From a virus, in IMG/VR virus record IMGVR_UViG_3300032156_000092, positions 1 through 20,933 of that record: DNA of 20,933 bases. The stretch is one strand, 5' to 3'. Of the stretch, positions 1 through 6,046 are shown piece after piece (position 1 is the stretch's first letter; every line of letters starts with the position of its first letter). The notes beneath the pieces are model-generated. The model saw nothing but the letters and a program-made list of their open reading frames with translations. It was not told the DNA's origin and did not search any database. The translations under genes and the position numbers were made by a program.

Positions 1-70
1 ACGAAAAGAGGAAACTAACTGAATCGAAGAAGTTTGAGCTACAAAGACCAAGAAAACTGCTTGCCTTTCC

Positions 71-235
71 TCAAGTGTTGCAAGACGTTTGATATGGCTT
101 ATTCTTCCTGTTCAGCCTTTTCAGAAAAAATCTCCCCAGCAAGCATTGTTGATCACAGGAGACGCAGGCTTCAGCGTAGCCAAATTTTTTAATTCCACTT
201 TTTTGCTTGGGATCATTCGTCGACTTTTTTTTCAT
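71..235 (-). CDS. small cysteine-containing ORF, unrecognised (54 aa)
   Basis: A 54-residue reading frame starts at an ATG 23 bases inside the 3' end of the preceding 61-aa gene and runs in another frame. A GAGG sequence lies about 9 bases upstream of the ATG. The product is very basic (MKKKSTNDPKQK at the start; KRLNRKNK later) and holds four cysteines, including a CVSC pair at residues 24-27 followed by C31 and C52, which could be a small metal-binding knuckle. I recognise no family. Overlapping small genes are common in phage lysis and fibre regions, which favours it, but its length is short enough to be chance. A competing 25-aa frame opening with GTG also exists here. Below position 71 no convincing gene is visible. 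Confidence 0.35.
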   Translation of the reverse strand: MKKKSTNDPKQKSGIKKFGYAEACVSCDQQCLLGRFFLKRLNRKNKPYQTSCNT

Positions 236-398
236 CTTGCGCTACCTCATCCTTGATACATTCCAGAGCTTGTAATACCAAGGCAATAATCACATCATCT
301 GCTTTGCCTGGGGTAGCCGCCGCAACCATAGAGGCGATCCTTAATGTGATCTTAATCGATCTGTAGTAGTGGGATAATTTGGAAAATAATTTATCCAT
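213..398 (-). CDS. small hypothetical phage protein (61 aa)
   Basis: The ATG at 398 is preceded by AAGGAGG with a 7-base spacer, which decides the start over a TTG 24 bases upstream that overlaps the previous gene's stop. The product begins MDKLFSKLSHYYRSIK, a basic amphipathic stretch. A moderately hydrophobic segment (about residues 18-47, with a central TPGKADD turn) follows, and then an acidic tail. The layout recalls small helical proteins with a turn-DD motif often encoded near phage lysis or fibre genes, but I cannot name a family and see no clear transmembrane helix. It follows the last fibre gene after about 20 bases, so it probably belongs to the same transcript. A membrane-associated lysis accessory is possible but unproven. 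Confidence 0.6.
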   Translation of the reverse strand: MDKLFSKLSHYYRSIKITLRIASMVAAATPGKADDVIIALVLQALECIKDEVAQDEKKVDE

Positions 399-418
399 CG
401 GTAATCCTCCTTTTTGTC

Positions 419-2005
419 TCAAAGCACCAGCCGCAGCTCGGTCGTTGAGATCGCGACGCCAATTCCTCTATCATATACTGGGGTTGTCCCCAAAGTCCCA
501 TCAAACTGTAAAAAATATTTGCTGCCAGCTGTTAAACCAGACAAGCCCGCGACAACTGGGCCATAAGATACAGTGACGGATTGTCCTGCTGATCCGGACG
601 TCTTAGCGATACCAATTAGATTGTTGGGATTTTTAAAGATATTTCTTTTTGCGGATACCCACGTCCGATAAGAAGTATCTCCATTCTGGTAAAGGAAAAA
701 GGCAGTATGCGCTCCTTTTTCATAGTGAGCGATATGACCTGTAAAATAATTTTTAGTGCCTGAAAATTCGTGAATATTGTGAACATTTATAGTATTTCCT
801 ATTATATTTGCTGAGGTGTGGAAAATACCGCCGTTGGTGAGATCATGAAAACTAAACAGATAGAATCCGCCACCAAGAAATGAACCGAAAGGTTTTCGGC
901 CGACAGCGTCACTTTGCGCTGGGTTATTTAAATCAGCGATAGGCATCTGGTACGTAACTGTGGTCTCCGTGATGGTTGTCCCAGAAAAATCAACCAGGTC
1001 ATAAACAAGTCTGTAACCACTACTGGCATCTGCCCTACTAAAAAAAATCGCTCTTGTATCACTTATCCGCACCCCGGCGCAATCGCTTGAAACAACCACA
1101 CTTGTCATAACTTTTGCTGTCCCACAAGTAACGGTGTCTCCACTGACAGAAAATGCCGTCAAGTAACGATAAACCTGATCACTTACATCGTACCAAGAGA
1201 CAACAAACAAAGAATCTGTAATCCTTATATTGGCATTATTACATTCCACACCAGGCCCTCTGCCAGCGCTTACCACGCAAGTGTTTGCGCTACCAACAGC
1301 TGTTATTGTTGCGCCACTTAGTGTTAGGATTTTTACGAAAACTTGACCGCTGGCCTCGTTGTTCAGCACATAACAAAAAGCAGCCTTTGTCGCAGATAGC
1401 CCAACAACGCATCCTGAGGACACATCTCCCGAATATACCTGCGTTTGCGCGCCAAAGCTTGTGGATGCTGCGTTGGCTGTGACAATTGTAGCATACCAAA
1501 TGCCGTTAGAGCGATAACTACATATAGCTCTTGTATCGCTGACACGAGACATGGAGGCATTATAAACTGTAGCGTCCCTGCTCCATGTGGTACTGGCCAA
1601 AACTATAGGATTGAGATCTCCAGGTTTTTTTCGCATCCCATGCGTCCAAATATTACTGTATCTACCATAAAAAAGCAAACAGGTTTCATCGTTCAAGGCT
1701 ACGGCTGCAAGCGAACTACCAGCAGGTATAGTGTAGTCGCTGTTGTCTGGCGCGAAATACTTATTTAGGATTTCAAAGTCTCCGCAGTTCTCTTCCAAAT
1801 AAGCGTCCTCGGCGCCAGCACTTGTTAAAACAACTGGGCGCCCCGCAGTTACGCTTTTGCCAGTCGCTACCGTAAAACTGGCAGTTTGCTCTCCGCCTCC
1901 ACCAGCCACCTTATAAGTGCCATCATTTGTCAAAAAAGTGCTACCGTCTCCATCATCCGTCACTTTGCGCACCGCGGAAATATCTTTAATACGTTGATAA
2001 GCCAT
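419..2005 (-). CDS. tail fibre / receptor-binding protein with propeller-like repeats (528 aa)
   Basis: Probably a virion surface fibre. Residues 15-34 carry the short module GDGSTFLTNDGTYK, which recurs in the other fibre genes here. From about residue 150 to 450 a beta-rich pattern recurs roughly every 50-60 residues: near SDTRAICSYR (156-165), SATKAAFCYV (204-213), ITDSLFVVSW (262-271), ISDTRAIFFSR (314-324), GGGFYLFSFHD (378-388) and GAHTAFFLYQ (431-440). Each is followed by an aromatic strand, as in beta-propeller blades; six are visible. Residues 461-528 (IGIAKTSGSAGQSVTV ... LTAGSKYFL) look like a C-terminal module I associate with phage fibre proteins. An ATG start has AGGGAGG upstream. 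The gene follows a terminator-like hairpin. The sugar or protein it binds cannot be read from sequence. Confidence 0.75.
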   Translation of the reverse strand: MAYQRIKDISAVRKVTDDGDGSTFLTNDGTYKVAGGGGEQTASFTVATGKSVTAGRPVVLTSAGAEDAYLEENCGDFEILNKYFAPDNSDYTIPAGSSLAAVALNDETCLLFYGRYSNIWTHGMRKKPGDLNPIVLASTTWSRDATVYNASMSRVSDTRAICSYRSNGIWYATIVTANAASTSFGAQTQVYSGDVSSGCVVGLSATKAAFCYVLNNEASGQVFVKILTLSGATITAVGSANTCVVSAGRGPGVECNNANIRITDSLFVVSWYDVSDQVYRYLTAFSVSGDTVTCGTAKVMTSVVVSSDCAGVRISDTRAIFFSRADASSGYRLVYDLVDFSGTTITETTVTYQMPIADLNNPAQSDAVGRKPFGSFLGGGFYLFSFHDLTNGGIFHTSANIIGNTINVHNIHEFSGTKNYFTGHIAHYEKGAHTAFFLYQNGDTSYRTWVSAKRNIFKNPNNLIGIAKTSGSAGQSVTVSYGPVVAGLSGLTAGSKYFLQFDGTLGTTPVYDRGIGVAISTTELRLVL

Positions 2006-2026
2006 TTTTGTGCCTCCCTATAATTG

Positions 2027-2060
2027 AAAAATGGAGGAGAAGTTATCCTCCTCCTCCATT
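2027..2060 (-). terminator. intercistronic stem-loop, probable intrinsic terminator
   Basis: On the minus strand AATGGAGGAG pairs perfectly with CTCCTCCATT over 10 bp around an 11-base apical region, and a run of five T follows (2027-2031). It lies between the 419-aa fibre gene and the 528-aa propeller-like fibre gene, about 20 bases upstream of the latter's start. The position and T tract fit a factor-independent terminator or attenuator for minus-strand transcription. It could also act as an mRNA 3'-end stabiliser. Confidence 0.7.
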
Positions 2061-2078
2061 AACAAAATACCCTCAAAC

Positions 2079-3338
2079 TTACAGAATCACCCAATTTGTG
2101 CCGTCAGACATAATAGGATAACCCTCGTATTGTACAGATAAGACCAAAGTGGTCTCGCCATCAATCGTCTCGGTGCTATTTGGATCAACAGTGACGGTTT
2201 TGGCCTCGTCGCTATTAACTTTTTTAATTTGATATACGCGACCTGCACAACTAGCAGCCGCTGGCAAATAAATCACAAAGCTGGCTGAGGAGGCATCTGC
2301 CAACACTACGTGATGGCTTGCTCCTAAAGTAGTCTCACCAGTAACTGCGGCGTGCTTGTAGCCGATAGCTCCACCAAACACAGTATCTCCGCCGTCAGGT
2401 TGAATACTAACTGTTCCTTTGGTTGCGTTGCTAGTAGAGGTAATAGAGAGGTCGTCTCCACTTGCAGTGCCTCCAGTGATTGATTGCCCACCAGATTTAC
2501 CAGTTGCAAGGTCAACAGTTACTGTCCCAGTGGTATTGGTAAGACCAGTAGAGATGGTCAAAGCCGATTGTTTACCGTTAAAGGTTGTCCAATCCGTGCT
2601 TGATAGATAACCACCTTGACTACCGCTTGCTGCCTTAACTTCAATCGTGGCTGCTGTCAATAAAGCAGTAGCTCCGCCAGTGCTAATCGTCAACACAGAC
2701 GAGGTGGCCTCTGATAAGCCAGCCGGGGTAATTGAGGCTTGCTTGCCATTAAAGGTTGTCCAGTCAGCAGCACTTAAATAACCAGGTGTGGTTGAGCTCG
2801 ATGCGCTAACTGCAATAGTTACGCCTGTGCCAATAATTGCGCCAGTTCCACCAGATACGGTCAAAACAGAAGAGGTGGTCTCAGAAATATTACCTTTGCT
2901 TACGGTTGGCTCTTTTCCTGACAAAGCGGTAACTAAACCAGTAATATCGCTTGGTTCTAAGGTGACTGTGCCTGTCTTACTACAGACAGAGGCTACCTTG
3001 TCGGTATTGTCAATTTTATCCCATCCACCCGAGGTGCTGTAGGTCGCCCAATCTCCGATTTGGAAATCAACGGAATCAATAATCCCAGCTACGCTGATGA
3101 TATAATAATCTCCACTTGCTGGGGTTGCTGGGTATTCTTCATCTGAGGCATCCAATACACCTTTATAATTTAGACCACTAACCAAACTACCAGGGATTTG
3201 CGTTGCGGTTAATTTACCGCCACTATCCAGGGTAGCAACACCGCTATTTGCTCCTTTTTCTGACGCCGGGATCTTACCACTAAGAGCAGAGGTTAATCCT
3301 GTAACGTCACCAATTAGCCACCGTTTTTTGTAAGCCAT
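2079..3338 (-). CDS. repetitive tail fibre protein (419 aa)
   Basis: A low-complexity, Ser/Thr/Gly-rich fibre-type protein. Short ITGL-type elements at residues 10-22 (DVTGLTSALSGK) and 131-142 (DITGLVTALSGK) match the repeat of the neighbouring histidine-pair fibre. Two tandem copies of a roughly 54-residue unit (about 147-200 and 203-256) each end in DWTTFNGKQ after GYLS. The C-terminal 80 residues (VVLADASSA ... IKKVNSD ... SDGTNWVIL) align by eye with the C-terminus of the 321-aa fibre, suggesting a shared tip or trimerisation domain. The start is ATG with CGGAGG about 10 bases upstream. Unlike its neighbours it lacks the GDGSxFLxxDGTY module. The role is adsorption or virion decoration; the ligand is unknown. 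Confidence 0.75.
   Translation of the reverse strand: MAYKKRWLIGDVTGLTSALSGKIPASEKGANSGVATLDSGGKLTATQIPGSLVSGLNYKGVLDASDEEYPATPASGDYYIISVAGIIDSVDFQIGDWATYSTSGGWDKIDNTDKVASVCSKTGTVTLEPSDITGLVTALSGKEPTVSKGNISETTSSVLTVSGGTGAIIGTGVTIAVSASSSTTPGYLSAADWTTFNGKQASITPAGLSEATSSVLTISTGGATALLTAATIEVKAASGSQGGYLSSTDWTTFNGKQSALTISTGLTNTTGTVTVDLATGKSGGQSITGGTASGDDLSITSTSNATKGTVSIQPDGGDTVFGGAIGYKHAAVTGETTLGASHHVVLADASSASFVIYLPAAASCAGRVYQIKKVNSDEAKTVTVDPNSTETIDGETTLVLSVQYEGYPIMSDGTNWVIL
2571..2900 (-). repeat. tandem coding repeat of about 162-165 bp, two copies
   Basis: Two diverged copies encode a unit opening with S-E-x-T-S-S-V-L-T and ending GYLSxxDWTTFNGKQ (2739-2900 and 2571-2732). The strongest DNA match is around TTAAAGGTTGTCCA on the plus strand, present at both ends of the pair. 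It is a building block of the 419-aa fibre. Confidence 0.7.
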
Positions 3339-3376
3339 TTTTTGTAATCCTCCGTTTTATTTTTTTTTGAAAAAAC

Positions 3377-4342
3377 TTAGAATGCAGTCCATCCGACCCC
3401 GTCACTAATGATGATCACTGATTCGTCGCCTACTGTGAGCACCAAAGTGGATTCTCCATCAACAAGCTCAACCCCGGCAGGGTTAATAGTTACGACGTTT
3501 TCTGTTTCGTCAGTCTTTTTAATTTTGTATTCCAGGCCATCATTACCTACTGCCGTAGGGAGCTGTATTTCGCAATTGTTATTTGTGGTGTCGATTAAGA
3601 CAACACTATTTAACAGACTAACTACGTAAGTTTCGGAACTAGTGCGAGCTATATTTAAGCGGTGCACGTGGTTGGTCGCAGACTTACCAGCGAGAGCGTC
3701 TACTAATCCAGTGATTGCAGACATTAGATGGGTATGACTGGTCGCCGCCTTGCCTGCCAAGGCGTCTATTAGCCCAGTAATATCACTTTGGGCATGGGCA
3801 TGGGTTGTGGACGCTTTGCCCGCCAAAGTGGTAATTAGATCAGTAATATCATTTAAGATGTGATTGTGGGATGAGGCCGCTTTACCTGATAGAGCCGTTC
3901 CTAATCCAGATACCTCTTCAATCTCGTGCTCGTGATCCAAGGCGGCATAATCGGCGTCGTGATCGTGATCAGAGGTTGCTTTCCCTGATAAAGCCGTCTC
4001 TAATCCAGATACCTCTTCGATCTCGTGCTCGTGCCCCAAGGTGGCATATTCGGTGTCGTGGTCGTGCTCAACAGCAGCCTTTGCATCAATGACCGATTTT
4101 AAATCTGTTTGGAGCGCTAATGTGCCAGTAATCGTACCCCAGCTTGCTCCACCCTCAACTACACCTTTATAAGTCCCATCATTTGCCAGGAAAAGCGCAC
4201 CGTTGCCTTCATCCGTGATTGTGTCAATCAATTCTTTATTTTCGTGGTCGTGTTGCGGCACATCTTTATAAGTGCCATCATCAGAAAGGAAAAGGGAGCC
4301 GTCACCCGCTTTCTTGATTCGGTTGATAAAATAATTTCCCAT
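3377..4342 (-). CDS. histidine-pair tail fibre protein (321 aa)
   Basis: The protein begins with two copies of a GDG-type module (GDGSLFLSDDGTYK at 13-26 and GNGALFLANDGTYK at 46-59). Residues 89-154 hold two 33-residue repeats and residues 155-220 three 22-residue repeats, each ending ALSGK or LAGK. Nine HxH pairs occur (H31, H93, H104, H126, H137, H159, H181, H203, H225, each with its partner two residues on). In trimeric fibres such as the T4 gp37 tip, HxH pairs from three chains coordinate a metal ion; that is family knowledge applied here by inference. Residues 245-321 resemble the C-terminus of the 419-aa fibre. The start is ATG with AAGGAGGAG upstream. Confidence 0.8.
   Translation of the reverse strand: MGNYFINRIKKAGDGSLFLSDDGTYKDVPQHDHENKELIDTITDEGNGALFLANDGTYKGVVEGGASWGTITGTLALQTDLKSVIDAKAAVEHDHDTEYATLGHEHEIEEVSGLETALSGKATSDHDHDADYAALDHEHEIEEVSGLGTALSGKAASSHNHILNDITDLITTLAGKASTTHAHAQSDITGLIDALAGKAATSHTHLMSAITGLVDALAGKSATNHVHRLNIARTSSETYVVSLLNSVVLIDTTNNNCEIQLPTAVGNDGLEYKIKKTDETENVVTINPAGVELVDGESTLVLTVGDESVIIISDGVGWTAF
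3683..4078 (-). repeat. in-frame tandem repeats: 2 x 99 bp and 3 x 66 bp
   Basis: Codons for residues 89-220 of the 321-aa fibre form two 99-bp units (sharing HEHEIEEVSGL) followed by three 66-bp units (sharing SDITGLIDALAGK-like ends). The two 99-bp copies keep long identical DNA runs, for example the CTAATCCAGATACCTCTTC stretch on the plus strand, so they look recently duplicated. The 66-bp units look like the 99-bp unit with one 11-residue block removed. Unequal recombination could change the copy number. Confidence 0.85.
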
Positions 4343-4360
4343 CCTAATCTCCTCCTTCTT

Positions 4361-4543
4361 TTAAATCAAAATGCTAACTATGATAGCCAGGATCGAGACG
4401 AAAAAAGACCCAACCGCAACAGTGCGCGACACAAAATCCTTAGAGACCTTGTCTTTGGTCTCCAACGCGACTAAGCGCTCTGCAACTTGATCTAATTTAT
4501 CTTCGATCCTAATGAGGGCTTGATGCAGTAAGCTGTCATCCAT
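4361..4543 (-). CDS. small membrane protein, XhlA/holin-accessory-like (60 aa)
   Basis: Residues 1-30 form a charged amphipathic or coiled-coil helix (heptad-like LIRIEDKLDQVAERLVAL). Residues 40-60 are one strongly hydrophobic C-terminal segment (VAVGSFFVSILAIIVSILI) suited to a single membrane span. This layout is like XhlA-type haemolysin/holin accessory proteins and some phage holins. No sequence motif proves it. It sits between two fibre genes, about 18 bases from each, with an ATG start and GGGAGGG upstream. A membrane anchor with no role in lysis is the main alternative. No endolysin is visible in the window. Confidence 0.55.
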   Translation of the reverse strand: MDDSLLHQALIRIEDKLDQVAERLVALETKDKVSKDFVSRTVAVGSFFVSILAIIVSILI

Positions 4544-4561
4544 AACCGACCCTCCCTATTG

Positions 4562-6031
4562 TCAAATAGTGATATTGTGGACTATGGTAGCCAGTGGAGC
4601 ATCTATCGCAGTGGTCGCCCCAGAGATAATGTTGTTTATAATTAAGATATCGACGATAACGAGAGCTGGATAATCCATATAAATTCCGTAATCGTTAGGG
4701 GAACTATTTGACATAGATATAACATTGCCAGCAATTAAACACTGGAAAATGGCGCCGGTAGTATCCTGATCCCAACCGTACACCCCTTTTGCAAAACATC
4801 CATAAAATAAATTGTTTCTAATTAGTATGTTATAGCTTACTTTTGGTAGGGTTATGCTTCCTGGGCCATCTTGAACGCCCGCTAAATAACTGCAACCAGA
4901 CAAAATCGCGTGTTTTACAATATAGTTTGACTGGGCGTTGCTTTGAAGAAAACTTCCTGTCTGGCCACTAAAAATAACGTCTTTTACAATGATACGGCTA
5001 ACTAGGTATTCCGATATCATCGCCAAAGTGCAGTTTTTAATTATAATAGCCTCCGAAGAGCTGGTGGATATGCTACTACTAGAGATACTTTGGACGAGAG
5101 AATTTACAACAGAATTTACAACCCCGCCAAAAGAATAACTAAACCGAACACGACAGTCGCAAGAATCCCTAACTTTTATTTGCGTGCATTTATAAAAATT
5201 CATACAAATGCTACTTGCAGAAGTTATTGAAATGTTTACCGAAGAATTAAATTCTATGTACTTATCACGCGTGCTAGTCAACCCAATGATTTCAATATTC
5301 TCGCAATAATTTAATTGTTCATAAACGGGTACGGGAGAAGACCCACCGTCTTCCAGTATGCGATCAACATAAACTTTCGAAGAAGATATTTTTAAAATCT
5401 TGTAGGCCCTGTCTTTAGCAAAGCAGATGAGGTCTCCTACCGCAAGAAAAAAAGACGAAAGGGTGATATATTTATCCCCGAGGTGACCCGTTCCTGTTCC
5501 GCAATAAAATTCGCTCGATGGCTGAAATTGAAAAATGTAGGAGGCGGCGGCTGTAGTAAAAACGGCATCCAGATGGCAAATTATCCGACAGTTTTTGAGA
5601 CCAGAAACGACGACGGTCTCAAAAACTTTATAAGTGCCTGCTGGAAAATAGATTGTCTTATTAGATCCTGCGTTTAAGATTGCGGAGATTGCCGCGGAAT
5701 CATTAGTTACCCCATCTCCTACGCAACCCGCCAACTTAGCGTTAACGTCGTACCATTCTTCAACAATGCCCTCAGGAGGCTCTTGATATACCCCGTTATC
5801 CGCCAAAAACAAAGAGCCGTCGCCATTACTAACCAGGGTATCTAACATAACCTTGTTGGCGTGATTATGGTTATCTATGTGGGTGTGGTCAGCCGTGGCA
5901 AGGGTTGCTCCATCAAGCAACCCGGCATCAATTAGCTGATCGTCTTTTAAGGCATCAAAATTATCACGGATCAAAATTGCTGAATCTGCGATGATATCAT
6001 CATTTTTCGGTCTGGTATTGTCAAAGGCCAA
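4562..6031 (-). CDS. tailspike-like beta-helix protein, second copy (489 aa, TTG start)
   Basis: Probable virion spike or depolymerase-type fibre. The N-terminus (AFDNTRPKNDD...) aligns with that of the upstream paralogue (AYNGNKPADDE...), as do the ALKDD, DAGLL, HTH/HNH and GDGSLFLADNGVY elements. Residues 96-111 (VNAKLAGCVGDGVTND) and the following IYFPAGTY are the usual opening of pectate-lyase-like right-handed beta-helices; short Ile/Asn/Val rungs follow to the end. The paralogue alignment and a GAGGAGG site 8 bases upstream point to the TTG at 6031 rather than an ATG at 6082, which has no good binding site and overlaps the previous gene by 38 bases. Catalytic residues cannot be assigned by eye. 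A perfect inverted repeat lies inside the gene. Confidence 0.78.
   Translation of the reverse strand: MAFDNTRPKNDDIIADSAILIRDNFDALKDDQLIDAGLLDGATLATADHTHIDNHNHANKVMLDTLVSNGDGSLFLADNGVYQEPPEGIVEEWYDVNAKLAGCVGDGVTNDSAAISAILNAGSNKTIYFPAGTYKVFETVVVSGLKNCRIICHLDAVFTTAAASYIFQFQPSSEFYCGTGTGHLGDKYITLSSFFLAVGDLICFAKDRAYKILKISSSKVYVDRILEDGGSSPVPVYEQLNYCENIEIIGLTSTRDKYIEFNSSVNISITSASSICMNFYKCTQIKVRDSCDCRVRFSYSFGGVVNSVVNSLVQSISSSSISTSSSEAIIIKNCTLAMISEYLVSRIIVKDVIFSGQTGSFLQSNAQSNYIVKHAILSGCSYLAGVQDGPGSITLPKVSYNILIRNNLFYGCFAKGVYGWDQDTTGAIFQCLIAGNVISMSNSSPNDYGIYMDYPALVIVDILIINNIISGATTAIDAPLATIVHNITI
5591..5626. repeat. perfect 12-bp inverted repeat inside tailspike gene
   Basis: GTTTTTGAGACC (5591-5602) and GGTCTCAAAAAC (5615-5626) are exact reverse complements separated by 12 bases. 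The mRNA would form a strong hairpin in codons for the KVFETVVVSGLKN region of the 489-aa spike. Its right arm ends four bases from the block that is identical with the other tailspike gene. A perfect stem of this length inside a coding sequence is unlikely by chance in a window of this size, but its function is unknown. Confidence 0.85.
5630..5746 (-). repeat. DNA blocks identical to the neighbouring tailspike gene (copy 1)
   Basis: Two stretches are identical to the upstream paralogue: 33 bp at 5630-5662 (matching 7224-7256) and 41 bp at 5706-5746 (matching 7300-7340). The DNA between them is diverged. They encode NKTIYFPAGTY and VNAKLAGCVGDGVTN, the entry to the beta-helix. Such islands in otherwise diverged genes indicate recent recombination or gene conversion and can serve as crossover points. 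Confidence 0.85.
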
Positions 6032-6046
6032 ACTTGCCACCTCCTC
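6029..6046 (-). promoter_or_regulatory. ribosome binding site deciding a TTG start
   Basis: GAGGAGG (6040-6046 on the minus strand) overlaps the TGA stop of the preceding tailspike gene and lies 8 bases before the TTG at 6029-6031. The geometry suggests translational coupling between the two spike genes and fixes the N-terminus of the second. Confidence 0.75.

Noticed and set aside
3342-3376. T-run/A-run between two fibre genes as a terminator
   Set aside because: It could form only an A-T stem with an impossibly short loop; the run of A and T bases is better seen as simple sequence.
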